A DNA stretch of 64,000 bases from Panulirus ornatus (GCF_036320965.1 NC_092248.1:20910052-20974051); one strand, 5' to 3'. Positions 45,274-59,810 are shown, counted from the stretch's first letter. Notes: a model not told the origin generated them from the sequence alone. Translations and numbers: made by a program.

Positions 45274-45473
45274 CATCCGACGGTGACGTGTGCGACGAGG
45301 GTGGTGGCGTGGCCTTCGTCGTCGGCAGCGGCGGCGGCGTCGTGGTGGTCGTCGCTGGTGTGGGGAGGGAGGCGGCGGTGGTAGTGGTCGCCAGGGGGAC
45401 GTCCGTGGTCGTGGGACTCCCGCTGACTCTCGTACTTGTGACACACCAGTCGTAGGTCCGTGTGTCCCCGAGT
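45274..45473 (-). CDS. Host gene exon with His/Asp-rich insert
   Basis: 200-bp exon. Donor GGATG/GTAAGG at 45274/45273; acceptor taken as GGGGGACAG before 45473. Phase 0 start fits the upstream exon; the end leaves TG to be completed to a Cys codon by the next exon. Reads TRGHTDLRLVCHKYES, a low-complexity His/Asp/Ala/Pro stretch, then TTLVAHVTVG-C. The alternative frame gives a Thr/Pro-rich stretch, but only this frame keeps phase on both sides and restores the VTVGC motif. The acceptor has a weak pyrimidine tract and is the least certain boundary. Confidence 0.7.
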
Positions 45474-46297
45474 CTGTCCCCCAGCAGCAGCCCGTGACGC
45501 AGTAGTGAAGAGAAATGACAAGATATTGACTACTGTTGGTCCATGTTAAAACCGATCAACATGATTATATCAATCAAACTCCTGGTCAACAAGGACAGAA
45601 AACGGGTCTTCATCTTAGACAGAGAATGGGACTTAGTTGAGTCAGTTCCACCAACACTTACTAAGTACAGTTAATGATCATTCGTATCTTTGGTCAGTAA
45701 AAATAATTCAGCTGCATAAATTTGAAGTTAATGATAATAAATGTAAATATCACTAAGTTCAACTGATTTCGCCACCTCATTACCGAGTAAATGTGGTACT
45801 AGTAAGGTCTGGGGTTATCATGTCTCCTTGTAGTTGCGTATTTTCAATATAGTACCTCAATATAGGCTTAACATATAACTTAATCTAATGTCCATTTATA
45901 AATTTCAAAGAAAATATATAAAGACATGCAAGTCCATGAGTGTTCATGACCAAGTGACTGAAGCGGACATGCCACTGACTCAGAACACTTTGGTATGAGC
46001 ACCTTATGGCAAACACAGTATCTTGCCACCTTCAGAAAAGCTTCCTTTAACACCATATGATCAATATCTACAACCTTGCTACGGACAGGGAATAAGAAAG
46101 AGCAAAACTGAAACTCCCAAACTGCAGCACCTACCTTGTTATGTGGTCATACAAAGAAGGTTTCGTTGTCATTTGACCACAACACTAAATGGTTTTGTTG
46201 AGTTGCAACCCTATGACACAAGAGCGGAGGGACACTGTCTGTGTAGCATCTCACACGAGGGTGAGGAGGTAAGTGAGGATGTGGCTCTAGTACTGAC

Positions 46298-46449
46298 CTC
46301 TATGTCCAGGGGGGCGGCAGTGCCATTGCTGATCCTGAGGGAGGTGTTCTTGTGGTAGACGAAGTAGCTCTGGCTGTTGTCCAGGGTGTGCCAGTGGCGG
46401 TGCACCGTCAGCCATGAGGGAAACTTGCACTTCCGTCCATTGTGGGTCA
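46298..46449 (-). CDS. Host gene exon (CKFPSWL module)
   Basis: 152-bp exon, acceptor CTTCCCCCACCAG before 46449, donor ATAGAG/GTCAGT at 46298/46297. Two leading bases complete a Val codon; reads THNGRKCKFPSWLTVHRHWH, TLDNSQSYFVYHKNTSLRIS, NGTAAPLDIE and ends phase 0. The CxFPSWL...HWHTLD pattern is one I associate with a family of arthropod secreted/membrane proteins annotated only as domains of unknown function (DUF7042/7043 group, from memory). Two N-glycosylation sequons (NTS, NGT) fit an extracellular location. Confidence 0.85.
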
Positions 46450-46728
46450 CTGGTGGGGGAAGGTCAAGGTGGTTAATACCAGGCCAGGTGACCCGGGTTG
46501 TGGGTCACTGGTGGGGGAAGGTCAAGGTGGTTAATACCAGGCCAGGTGACCCGGGTTGTGGGTCACTGGTGGGGGAAGGTCAAGGTGGTTAATAACAGCC
46601 CAGGCGACCTGGATTGTGGGTCACTGGTGGGGGAAGGTCAGGGTGGTTAATAACAGCCCAGGCGACCTGGATTGTGGGTCACTGGTGGGGAAGATCACTA
46701 GCTCTTAATACCTGCCCAGGCGACCATT
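46441..46728 (-). repeat. 58-bp minisatellite carrying a splice acceptor (5 copies)
   Basis: Units start at 46441, 46499, 46557, 46615 and 46673 in plus coordinates. In gene sense each contains GGTTATTAACC-like sequence (branch-point-like), CCTTCCCCCACCAG and TGACCCACAA; the unit nearest the exon is the real acceptor and first exon bases. Confidence 0.95.
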
Positions 46729-47659
46729 CACTACGTCTTCCAGATATGATCCTGTTCCCTGTTCAGATCTTCGCCGTGTTTACGAAGTGTCAGTGTCACT
46801 ATTCTCTCATTCTCTTTCATGAGGTCTTTACTGTGTTCATGATGCATTAGTTTCTTTACAATTAACATCAGTGTTGAAAGGCAACGAAATCTTCCACATG
46901 CCAACGAACTACGCCACACGCCCTTAACTTTAACGCATGGAGGTGAGTTTCATAAATATTCTACATATTACAGTTAGTAAGAAGAATTCTGACAAGTCTA
47001 CAAGATTTATGCGTATTTCTCGGCACACGGAACATTCTATCTCAGGATGGTTAGTGTACGACGCTCAGGATGGAGATGAACCGTCATAATGCTGAGAAAG
47101 TTACTCTCTTGGGGATCAAGAGCCTCAGTACTTTTAGTTTAAGGTGTCATAAACACACTCTCCTATTCCCCTGTGTTGGGAGGTTGGTGGAGTCAAGGAT
47201 GGATTAATGCGTCCTCTGGCTTCAGGCTCGACGAGACCAGATGTCCCGTGGCACAGGTGCGTTATGCCAAGCCTGTGTGTGGCTGCAGGATTGAAATGAA
47301 ATGGGTGGGTGGGACATTTCGAGGATGTTGGAAATGATATGATAACTGGATATATGTATAATAGGGTGATCCTGCGTACACATGAATACTGGGATAATCA
47401 CATGTACACATGATGAGGGAATGGACGGCATGAATAATAAAGTAACAACGTAGTTAATGGTTGATAATGTTTACACATAAACAGTGGGATGTTGGTATAG
47501 TCTTGACATTTCTTCTGGCATGAGAATTAACAGGGTAAACATCTGTTCTAGATGAGCATGTGATCTGGTTTATGCATGTGTTTTTGTGGTACGCCTGTGT
47601 ACAGGCTACGAACATCTACTGAGTCAAATTAGCCTGCTGAGGCAAACAATCTTGCTGGT

Positions 47660-48262
47660 GCGTTCATATTTACTGGGATCAACATGTGTGGTGGGTAAGG
47701 GACGTGGTACCTAGTGTACTGGGACAAAACATCGTGCTGGAGGATATACGTATATGTATTAGGATCAACATGTGTAGTGGGTAAGAACGTAATACTTCGT
47801 CCTGGAGGATACATGTGTCGTGGGTATGGGACGTGGGGCCTCGTGTACTGGGATCAACATGTGTACTGGGTAAGGACGTAATGCCTCGTCCTGGAGGATG
47901 CATGTGTGCTGGGAGAAACATGTGTCGTGGGTATGGGACGTAGTGCTTCGTGTAATGAGATAAAGAATCGTACTGGAGAATACATGTGTACTGGGAGCAA
48001 CACATGTCGTTGGTAAGAGACGTAATACCTTGTGTACTGGTACAAACAATCGTGTTGGAGTATAGTATACCTGTGTACTGGTACAAACAATCGTGCTGGA
48101 GGACACATGTGTACTGGTACAAACAATCATGCTGGAGGACACATGTGTACTGGTACAAACAATCGTGCTGGAGGACACATGTGTACTGGTACAAAAAATC
48201 ATGGTGGAGGACACATGTGTACTGGTACAATCATAATGGAGGACACATGTGTACTGGGAGAG
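47660..48262 (-). repeat. Minisatellite next to a splice donor: 36-bp units (48060-48245) and older longer units
   Basis: Right part: GTGTACTGGTACAAACAATC, then GTGCTGGAGGACACAT, about 5 copies. Left part: diverged roughly 97-bp units with AACATGTGT, TACTGGGTAAGGACGTAAT and CTCGTCCTGGAGGA blocks. In gene sense several units contain AAGGTATTACGT-like sequence resembling the nearby real donor (CAAAG/GTATTAC at 48269/48268). Confidence 0.85.
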
Positions 48263-48268
48263 TAATAC

Positions 48269-48502
48269 CTTTGGTCAGCATCATGGTCTTGCTGCCCTCG
48301 TGAGCCGAGATGAGCCCCTGGCAGGTGGCGTCGACGGACTGGGCCATCTTCCAGGTCTGTGTGTTGCCCTGGTGGTGCGGGTGCTCGTAGATGAAGCAAC
48401 GGTACCTGTCCTCGTCACTGTTGGTGTGGATGTGGTTCACCTTCCCCACCAGGTAGTGGTTGGAGCCCTCCTTCCACGACCCCAGGCACACCAACTCTTC
48501 CA
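48269..48502 (-). CDS. Host gene exon (VDATC module)
   Basis: 234-bp exon, acceptor CTTTCTGTGTACAG before 48502, donor CAAAG/GTATTA at 48269/48268. Two leading bases complete Val with the upstream exon; reads EELVCLGSWKEGSNHYLVGK, VNHIHTNSDEDRYRCFIYEH, a short Gln/His-rich stretch, MAQSVDATCQGLISAHEGSK, TMMLTK, ending phase 1. W...G..YLVG...RYRCF is the same module shape as the 37.6-37.8 kb exon. Placement and phase fit both neighbours. Confidence 0.88.
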
Positions 48503-48900
48503 CTGTACACAGAAAGTGACCAAGTGTTACCACGACCACTGGCACGACCCCAGGCACACCAACTATTCCACTGTACACAGAAAGTGACAAAGTGTTACCA
48601 CGACCACTGGCACGACCCCAGGCACACCAACTCTTCCACTGTACACAGAGAGTGACCAAGTATTACCACGACCACTGGCACGACCCCAGGCACACCAACT
48701 CCTCCACTGTAAACAGAGAGTGACCAAGTGTTACCACGACCACTGGCACGACCCCAGGCACACCAGCTCCTCCACTATACACAGAAAGTGACCAAGTGTT
48801 ACCACGACCACTGTCACGACCCCAGACACACCAACTCCTCCACTGTACACAGAGAGTGACCAAGTGTTACGACATCACTAGCACGACCCTAGACACTCCA
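48503..48900 (-). repeat. 68-bp minisatellite carrying a splice acceptor and coding bases (6-7 copies)
   Basis: Repeats of the plus-strand phrase starting CCAACTCTTCCACTGTACAC at 48491, 48559, 48627, 48695, 48763, 48831 and a partial near 48898. In gene sense each unit has CACTTTCTGTGTACAG followed by TGGAAGAGTTGGTGTGCC and TGGGGTCGTG, that is, the acceptor plus the first 28 bases of the exon. Confidence 0.95.
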
Positions 48901-49130
48901 GTCCCCCAGAAGTCACAACTGTTACGATCATCATTAAATCCACCCCTGGTATAACAGCTCCTCTGATATATACACAGACTAAAGACACTTTCTCACAGAC
49001 CACCACTAACATAGCCCTCAACACACCAGCTTCACCGTACCACAAAGTGTACCCAGTTCAGGTTCAGCTTCATCAGAACTCTCAGTCTCCGGCTTAGGCA
49101 CACCAGCTGCTATGTTGTACATGCATATCA

Positions 49131-50504
<1,374 letters not shown>

Positions 50505-51014
50505 GCTTAGTTCCAGCCCATCACTAACAATTCTGGATAAAGTCGTCCTATGCACACCTCCAGTGCACATGACATTTTGAGTTCTGCTAAGATCAACATG
50601 ATCCTATTAGTAGCTTAAGCTTATGACTGAAGTGGATGTAAGGAGAACAGTTGAGTTAGATAACTATTATTCCCAGGCAGTGTTAAGTATGAGGAGGAAG
50701 TGAGGTAGACTGGATATGTGAGTGGAGTGGGCGAGGGACACTGAGGGAGAAGTGAGGCTTGAGGAAAGAGTGATGGATACCGAGGAGGTAGTGAGCAAAA
50801 CGGATGGAAGGGTGAGGAATACTGAGGAGGTAGGTACATTGGGCTGTGGGTGGAGTGGGTGAGGGGCAATGAGGAGGTAATTAGGTAGACGGATGGAGAG
50901 GGCGAGGAGTACTGAAGAGGCAGTGAGGTAGGTATGGCTGTCAGGCGAAGGTGATGGGCACTTAGGAGGCAGTGAGGTAGGTGAGGTTGTGGGTGGAGGT
51001 TGTGGGCTGCTTAC

Positions 51015-51093
51015 CGAAGCTCTCGGAGCCAGGAACGTCCGCGCAGGCCTGATGACGGAACAGCAGCCGCCAGTCCTCCACACACGAGTCCAC
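51015..51093 (-). CDS. Host gene, most upstream exon found
   Basis: 79-bp exon. Acceptor GTTATGTTCCTCAG before 51093, donor GCTTCG/GTAAGC at 51015/51014. Reads VDSCVEDWRLLFRHQACADV, PGSESF plus one base, which joins to the next exon as V-EELVCLG. The SC...WRL.F...AC..V.GSES...EELVCLG order looks like the start of the same module. 5' exons (signal peptide and first module) should lie further right but none could be identified in 51.1-64 kb, so they may be beyond the window or too short to see. Confidence 0.75.
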
Positions 51094-51425
51094 CTGAGGA
51101 ACATAACCTGGTGTTACTCACCACACTCCACATGATCAGTACTGTTCACCTAAGGAACATAACCTGGTGTTACTCACCACACTCCACATGACCAGCACTG
51201 TTCACCTGGTGGATCATAACCTGGTGTTACTCACCACATTCCACATGACCAGTACTGTCCACCTGGTGGATCATAACCTGGTGTTACTCACCACACTCCA
51301 CATGACCAGTACTGTTCACCTGGTGGATCATAATCTGGTGTTACTCACCACACTCCACATGATCAATACTGTCCACCTGGTGGATCATAACCTGGTGTTA
51401 CTCACCACACTCCACATCACCAGCA
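51094..51425 (-). repeat. 56-57-bp minisatellite starting at a splice acceptor (about 6 copies)
   Basis: Plus-strand unit CCTGGTGGATCATAACCTGG, TGTTACTCACCACACTCCAC, ATGACCAGTACTGTTCA. In gene sense each unit contains GGTTATGTTCCTCAG or GGTTATGATCCACCAG followed by GTGAAC/GTGGAC, copies of the acceptor and first exon bases of the 51.0 kb exon (GTGGACTCG). Confidence 0.93.
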
Positions 51426-52214
51426 TACTAGCCATCCCATACAACAAGTACATCACACTAGCCAGGTATATCCTACTATTAAGCTGACGCTACGAGTGTA
51501 CCCTTCTATTATGAAGAGTAAATACTGTTCTAGCAAGAGTTAGTATAATCTCCATCAGACACGAGCATATCCCCACACAACACATCTACCTCCACCCTCC
51601 ACCCATCACATCCAACACGTACTATTCCACCCATCCGTCATGGCCGAGCCACTATACTCTCCACCACGTCGGGGCTTCCATCCCCTCTCCCTCATACCGT
51701 CATGATGCCTTCACAGTACAAGTACAAACTATGGTCAACGTGCCACGTGAGTGACGAACACACAGACGTGAAATGTGACCTCTCCGGTGGGGATTCTTAC
51801 GATCTCCCCAACCTCACCCATGCCCCTGGCTTGACCTGGAGGGGGCTACTGACGTGAAAAGTCCCCCAATTTCAGTTGGGACCTGTGTGGGTTCCTGTGT
51901 ACGTCGGGAGTCGCCCAGCTGGGGACACATCCCTAAGCACATCCTGCTCTCGCCCTTCCCTGACGACGAGAAGCTTAAACTACTCCAGCCCGGAGACGCA
52001 ACAGGTTTCTGGAAGCGAACACCATCAGCTCTCGTATTCCAGGCCCGACGTCCAGCCGAGTTCCTGGACGGCTGCCGGTACCACGGGAGTTCCAGGTCAC
52101 CGATGGAGTCATCTGTCGACAACCTCCTCACTTCATTAGTGGCTGGAAGATCTAAGAATGACGTGGAGCAGCTTGGCCACCTTACGCTTTATGACATACG
52201 AGTACTGTGTTAAA
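51426..52214. other. No recognised gene; open frames on both strands at 51814-52213
   Basis: A 119-codon plus-strand frame (51854-52213) and a 105-codon minus-strand frame (51814-52131) overlap. Neither has a recognisable domain, and no clear splice sites were found that would join either to the exon at 51.0 kb. Confidence 0.4.
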
Positions 52215-53465
52215 TCTTATATAACAACCTAGCTCTCGTCCTAACAACCTACCTCTCGTCCTAACAACCTAACTCTCGTCCCAACAACCTAGCTCTCATC
52301 TTAATAACCTAGCTCTCATCCTAACAACGTAGCTCTCATCCTAACAACCTAGCTCTCGTCCTAACAACTTGGCTCTCGTCCTAACAACCTAGCTCTCGTT
52401 CCAACAACCTAGCTCTCGTCTAACAACCTAGCTCTCGTCCTAACAACCTACCTCTCATCCTAACAGCCTAGCTCTCGTCCTAACAACCTAACTCTCGTCC
52501 TAACAACCTAACTCTCGTCCCAACAACCTAGCTCTCGCCCTAACAACCTACCTCTCATCCTAACAGCCTACCTCTCATCCTAACAGCCTAACTCTCGTCC
52601 CAACAACCTAACTCTCGTCCCAACAACCTAGTTCTCGTCCTAACAACCTAACTCTCGTCCTAACAACCTAACTCTCGTCCCAACAACCTAGTTCTCGTCC
52701 TAACAACCTAGCTCTCGTCCTAACAACCTAGCTCTCATCCCAACAACCTAGCTCTCGTCCTATCAACCTAGCTCTCGTCCTACTAACCTAGCTCTCGTCC
52801 TAACAACCTAGCTCCCGTTCTAACAACCTAACTCTCGTCCCAACTACCTAGCTATCGTCCTAACAACTTAGCTCTCATCCTAACAACCTAGCTCTCGTCC
52901 CAACAACCTAGCTCTCATCTTAATAACCTAGCTCTCATCCTAACAACGTAGCTCTCATCCTAACAACCTAGCTCTCGTCCTAACATCTTAGCTCTCGTCC
53001 TAACAAGCTAGCTCTCGTCCCAACAACCTAGTTCTCGTTCTAACATCATAGCTCTCGTCCTAACAACCTAGCTCTCGTTCCAACAACCTAGCTCTCGTCT
53101 AATAACCTAGCTCTCGCCCTACTAACCTAGCTCTCGTCCTAACAACCTAGCTCCCGTCCTAACAACCTAGCTCCCGTCCTAACAACCTAGCTCCCGTCCT
53201 AACAACCTAGCTCTCGTTCCAACAACCTACCTCTCATCCTAACAACCTAGCTCTCTTCCCAACAACCTAGCTCTCGTTCTAAAATCCTAGCTCTCGTCCT
53301 AACAACCTAGCTATCGTCCTAACAACTTAGCTCTCGTCCTAACCTAGCTCTCGTCCCAACAACCTAGCTCTCGTCCTAACATCCTAACTCTCGTTCAACA
53401 CTCCTGCTCTTCCCCGACAACCCAACTCTCGACCCAACAACCCTGCACTAGCTCAAACAACCTTG
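52215..53465. repeat. 20-bp minisatellite (about 60 copies)
   Basis: Unit CTAACAACCTAGCTCTCGTC with frequent CTACCTCTCATC, CCAACAACC and TAACTCTCGTC variants and a few 19- or 21-bp units; it decays at the right end. Confidence 0.95.
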
Positions 53466-53827
53466 TTCTCGCCTTATAACCCTGCTTCCGACCCTGCTCT
53501 CAACCTAACAACACTGTTCTCGCCCCTAAAGACTCTGCTTTCACCTCACCAACAACCCCGCTTTCGACTCCCTTCCACTTACATACACTCCTGCATGTGG
53601 CGCCCTTTTGATTCTGTAGACCTTACAAGTTTTCTGCTGCTACTTGATTCCAATCAAAAGAATTCTCTTTCCTTCCATTTTCTGTGCAGTAGGTCAGTGT
53701 CCCCCTCAATATTACGGATAGCCCATGGCACTGTAAGTACACTTTTCACCTAAGGCATACTTCCCATCACGTGTGTATACTCTCTAACCCTACCGACCCG
53801 ATCAATCACGAAAGAGCAAGAACAATG

Positions 53828-53828
<1 letters not shown>

Positions 53829-53893
<65 letters not shown>
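53829..53893. repeat. (CT)n microsatellite
   Basis: About 32 CT units. No gene recognised from 53466 to 54860. Confidence 0.98.
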
Positions 53894-53895
<2 letters not shown>

Positions 53896-54859
53896 CGTAA
53901 GTACTCCTGAAGGCAGTAAGTGGCAGGCAACTACTGACCCGTGAGGTACTACCCGCCTAGGTATCGGGAGGTGTACGTAGCGGCGGCTCTGAGAGCCAGT
54001 ACTGTGGCTGTCAAGTTCCCATCCCAGATCAGTGTCTGTTCCTCCTGTTTGCATTTACTCAAGCCACAAACACCCACTCCGCTCCGTCATGCACTCGACA
54101 ACATGTATCTCGCACTCGTTATTCATAACTATAAATTTCCCTGCTGTGAGTTCTACGCGCTAGCCCTCCTAAGTGGCAAAATCTTGCAATAGATACTCGT
54201 GGGTATGCATATTTTCTCTCCTGCAGGATACATCTTCTTAGATACCTTTCCTTCCTCCTGTCCCACATCTGTTGTGTCAGTGTGTTTCACAACTCAGTGT
54301 GTGGACACCTCTTCCCCAAGGTGACAATCTCATCAGCTTAAGAAAGTGACATTTTGTTTGACTCGTTCCATTAAAGGGAAACATGTTGTTTTCCTCCTCC
54401 AGTTTCTTTCCATTTTTCTATATTTTCTATTCCAACATTCAGCACCCTAACCCCAAGGGCTTGTTGTCAGTATAGTTAACATAGAAATGACCTGACTCAC
54501 ATAAATACTTGTGGTATCTAGGATTTAGTGTAGTGCCGTTTGACCTGAATGAAAGGTCAAAGGTTAGTGTGTTGCAGAATCAAGAGCATATGCAAGATGC
54601 GTCTCACCTCACCTATAATGGTCAGGTCAAAGGTCAGTGATGTCGGGGTTGTGGTGTTGATGCGTTCATAGTGTAGTGATGATATATTTATATGTCCTAT
54701 AACTATGTGTCCCTTATAGACCTATGGTGTAGCTGTCAGCGTGGATGACCGTGACACATACATGGGTTGCCCGGGGTCAAGCACCTAGGTTCGAATCCTG
54801 GTTGCAGCAGTCGGTCCACAAGTCAACCCAGCTCTTCATAGAATGGGCACCTGGCTTCA

Positions 54860-54860
<1 letters not shown>

Positions 54861-54947
<87 letters not shown>
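54861..54947. repeat. (TA)n microsatellite
   Basis: TA run ending in poly(T), the poly(A) of the adjacent minus-sense SINE. Confidence 0.97.
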
Positions 54948-54955
<8 letters not shown>

Positions 54956-55187
54956 TTTTTCTTTTTATACTAATCGCCATTTCCCGCATTAGCGAGGTAG
55001 CGTTAAGAATAGAGGATGAGGACTGGGCCTTTGAGGGAATATCCTCACCTGGCCCCTTTCTCTGTTTCTTCTTTTGGAAAAAAAAAAAAATGAGGGGAGG
55101 ATTTCCAGCCTCCCGCTCCCTTCCCTTTTAGTCGCCTTCTACGACACGCAGGGAATACGTGGGAAGTATTCTTTCTCCCCTATCCCC

Positions 55188-55193
<6 letters not shown>
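54948..55193 (-). mobile_element. SINE copy
   Basis: Sense minus; tail CGCTACCTCGCTAATGCGGG near 54985-55005, core GTCGTAGAAGGCGACTAAAA near 55128-55148, head TATCCCTGGGGATAGGGG near 55176-55193. Small GATGAG insertion near 55015. Confidence 0.85.

Positions 55194-55243
<50 letters not shown>
55193..55243. repeat. (TA)n microsatellite
   Basis: TA run between the SINE head and the palindromic element. Confidence 0.97.
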
Positions 55244-55245
<2 letters not shown>

Positions 55246-55442
55246 TAGAACATACAAACCTCCAACAGCCAGGATCGAACCCGGGACCCCTGTGCAAGAG
55301 GCAGGCATGCTAGCCGCTAGGCTATGAGTCCCATAGCCTAGCGGTTAGCATGCCTGCCTCTTGCACAGGGGTCCCGGGTTCGATCCTGCCTGTTGGAGGT
55401 TTGTATGTTCTATGAAGGTGCGCGTTCATATGCACTTTATTC

Positions 55443-55445
<3 letters not shown>
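55244..55445. mobile_element. Palindromic element with tRNA-derived arms (locus 3)
   Basis: Arms 55244-55325 and 55332-55414 are inverted copies. Each has A-box-like TAGCCTAGCGGTTAGC and B-box-like GGTTCGATCC; the right arm is followed by GAAGGTGCGCGTTCATATGC and ACTTTATTCG before (TA)n. B boxes are better preserved than at 39.1 kb. Confidence 0.8.

Positions 55446-55490
<45 letters not shown>
55446..55490. repeat. (TA)n microsatellite
   Basis: TA run directly joined to the truncated LINE 5' end. Confidence 0.97.
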
Positions 55491-55495
<5 letters not shown>

Positions 55496-56369
55496 TATGG
55501 ATGGGGTTGTTAGGGAGGTAAATGCAAGAGTCCTGGAAAGAGGGGCAAGTATGAAGTCTGTTGGGGATGAGAGAGCTTGGGAAGTGAGTCAGTTGTTGTT
55601 CGCTGATGATACAGCGCTGGTGGCTGATTCATGTGAGAAACTGCAGAAGCTGGTGACTCAGTTTGGTAAAGTGTGTGGAAGAAGAAAGTTAAGAGTAAAT
55701 GTGAATAAGAGCAAGGTTATTAGGTACAGTAGGGTTGAGGGTCAAGTCAATTGGGAGGTGAGTTTGAATGGAGAAAAACTGGAGGAAGTGAAGTGTTTTA
55801 GATATCTGGGAGTGGATCTGTCAGCGGATGGAACCATGGAAGCGGAAGTGGATCATAGGGTGGGGGAGGGGGCGAAAATTTTGGGAGCCTTGAAAAATGT
55901 GTGGAAGTCGAGAACATTATCTCGGAAAGCAAAAATGGGTATGTTTGAAGGAATAGTGGTTCCAACAATGTTGTATGGTTGCGAGGCGTGGGCTATGGAT
56001 AGAGTTGTGCGCAGGAGGATGGATGTGCTGGAAATGAGATGTTTGAGGACAATGTGTGGTGTGAGGTGGTTTGATCGAGTAAGTAACGTAAGGGTAAGAG
56101 AGATGTGTGGAAATAAAAAGAGCGTGGTTGAGAGAGCAGAAGAGGGTGTTTTGAAATGGTTTGGGCACATGGAGAGAATGAGTGAGGAAAGATTGACCAA
56201 GAGGATATATGTGTCGGAGGTGGAGGGAACGAGGAGAAGAGGGAGACTAAATTGGAGGTGGAAAGATGGAGTGAAAAAGATTTTGTGTGATCGGGGCCTG
56301 AACATGCAGGAAGGTGAAAGGAGGGCAAGGAATAGAGTGAATTGGAGCGATGTGGTATACAGGGGTTGA
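55491..56369 (+). CDS. LINE reverse transcriptase C-terminal fragment
   Basis: 292 codons without a stop: [11 protein letters not shown] (motif C), [21 protein letters not shown], the [11 protein letters not shown] region and [16 protein letters not shown]. Lacks motifs A and B, so not an active polymerase. Intact frame indicates recent insertion. Confidence 0.7.
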
Positions 56370-56551
56370 CGTGCTGTCAGTGGATTTGAATCAAGGCATG
56401 TGAAGCGTCTGGGGTAAACCATGGAAAGCTATGTAGGTATGTATATTTGCGTGTGTGGACGTGTGTATGTACATGTGTATGGGGGGGGGGCCATTTCTTT
56501 CGTCTGTTTCCTTGCGCTACCTCGCAAACGCGGGAGACAGCGACAAAGTAT

Positions 56552-56568
<17 letters not shown>
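55491..56568 (+). mobile_element. LINE A copy, 5'-truncated at motif B
   Basis: Begins in the [10 protein letters not shown] codons right after (TA)n and continues uninterrupted to a TGA after VVYRG at about 56369, then 3' tail (CGCTACCTCGCAAACGCGGG near 56515-56535) and poly(A) 56550-56568. Confidence 0.9.

Positions 56569-56641
<73 letters not shown>
56569..56641. repeat. (TA)n microsatellite
   Basis: TA run between LINE poly(A) and SINE head. Confidence 0.97.
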
Positions 56642-56645
<4 letters not shown>

Positions 56646-56866
56646 GGGGATAGGGGAGAAAGAATACTTCCCACGTATTCCCTGCGTGTCGTAGAAGGCG
56701 ACTAAAAGGGAAGGGAGCAGGGGGCTGGAAATCCTCCCCTCTCAATTTTTTTTTTAATTTTCCAAAAGAAGGAACAGAGAAGGGGGCCAGGTGAGGATAT
56801 TCCCTCAATGGCCCAGTTCTCTGTTCTTAACGCTACCTCGCTAACGCGGGAAATGGCGAATAGTTT

Positions 56867-56902
<36 letters not shown>
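56641..56902 (+). mobile_element. SINE copy (plus sense)
   Basis: Head TATCCCTGGGGATAGGGG at 56640, core GTCGTAGAAGGCGACTAAAA near 56689-56708, tail CGCTACCTCGCTAACGCGGG near 56830-56850, poly(A), then a short TA run 56886-56902. Confidence 0.85.
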
Positions 56903-58592
<1,690 letters not shown>

Positions 58593-59808
58593 AATTCATA
58601 AGATTCATAAATGCTACATACAAATCCATTTGTTTTTCTAAGTATTTCTCACATACATTCTTCAAAGCAAACACCTGATTAACACATCCTCTACCACTTC
58701 TCTAACCACACAGCTCTGATGCTCTGTACATACTTTCGCCCTCTCAATCAATACCCTACCACATAATTTCCCAGGAATACACAACAAACTTATACCTCCA
58801 TAACTTGAACACTCACCTTTATCCCCTTTGTCTTTGTACAATGGCACTATGCATGCATTGCGTCAATCCTCAAGCACCTCACCATGAGTCATACATACAT
58901 TAAATATCCTTACCAACCAGTCAACAACACAGTCACCCCCTTTTTTAATAAATTCCACTGCAATACCATCCGAACCCACTGCCTTGCTAGCTTTCATCTT
59001 CTGCAAAGCTTTCATTCTCCCTAACCCTCTCACTTCACACACCACCTCAACCAAAACACCCTATATCTACCACTCTATCATCTAAAACATTCAACAAACC
59101 ATCAAAATACACATTCCATCTTCTCACATCACCACTACTTGTTATTACCTTCCAATTAGCCCCCTTCACCGATGTTCTCAATTGTTCTCTTGTCTTACGC
59201 ACTTTACTTACCTCCTTCCAAAACATCTTTTTATTCTCCCTAAAATTTAATGATACTCTCACCCCAATTCTCATTTGCCCTCTTTTTCACCTCTTGCACC
59301 TTTCTCTTGACCTCCTGCCTTTTTCATTTATACATCTCCTAGTAATTTGCACTATTTCCTGCAAAAATCATCCAAATGCCTCTCTCTTCTCTTTCACTAA
59401 TAATCTTACTTCTTCATCCCACCACTCACTACCCTTTCTAATCTGCCAACCTCCCATGCTTCTCATGCCATAAGCATCTTTTGTGCAAGCCATCACTGCT
59501 TCCCTAAATACATCCCATTCCTCCCCCACTCCTCTTACGTCCTTTGCTCTCACCTGCACTCAGTCTCTCCTGGTACTTCCTCACACAAGTCTCCTTCCCA
59601 AGCTCACTTCCTCTCGCCACTCTCTTCACCCTAACATTCTCTCTTCTGAAAACCTCTACAAATCTTCACCTCCTCCTCTACAAGATAATAATCAGACATC
59701 CCTTCAGTAGCACCTCTCAGCACATTAACATCCAAAAGTCTCTCTTTCATATGCTTATCAATTAACACGTAATCCAATAATGCTCTCTGGCCATCTCTCC
59801 TACTTACT

Positions 59809-59810
<2 letters not shown>
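58593..59810 (-). mobile_element. Decayed LINE with endonuclease end, interrupted by LINE A
   Basis: Minus strand: motif A DLEKAYD-adjacent codons near 58600-58640, YKDKGDKGECSSYGGISLLC (58780-58845), LQKMKASKAVGSDGIAVEF (58945-59010), linker with [16 protein letters not shown] (59210-59250), [19 protein letters not shown], and the C-terminal part of the endonuclease (RRDGQRALLDYVLI; GMSDYYLVEEEVK) at 59680-59810. Several frameshifts. It stops where the poly(T) of a LINE A begins, in the codons for VSRRDGQ, so a younger LINE lies against or inside it. Confidence 0.8.

Noticed and set aside
45290..45505. Thr/Pro-rich mucin-like linker in an alternative minus frame
   Set aside because: Attractive composition, but it breaks phase with the upstream and downstream exons; the His/Asp frame keeps phase and restores the VTVGC motif.
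47679..48230. YTCVLQHDCLYQ repeat protein
   Set aside because: Translation of the 36-bp minisatellite beside the 48.3 kb exon; both strands are open.
48503..48900. CRISPR-like regular repeats
   Set aside because: Contiguous 68-bp units without unique spacers in a eukaryotic intron; it is a minisatellite.
51854..52213. Missing 5' exon of the host gene
   Set aside because: Neither strand shows the Cys pattern of the other exons or matching splice phase.
53690..53732. Possible 43-nt plus-strand exon (TTCTGTGCAG acceptor, GTAAGT donor)
   Set aside because: Strong-looking sites but only 14 codons, no partner exon and no gene on that strand.
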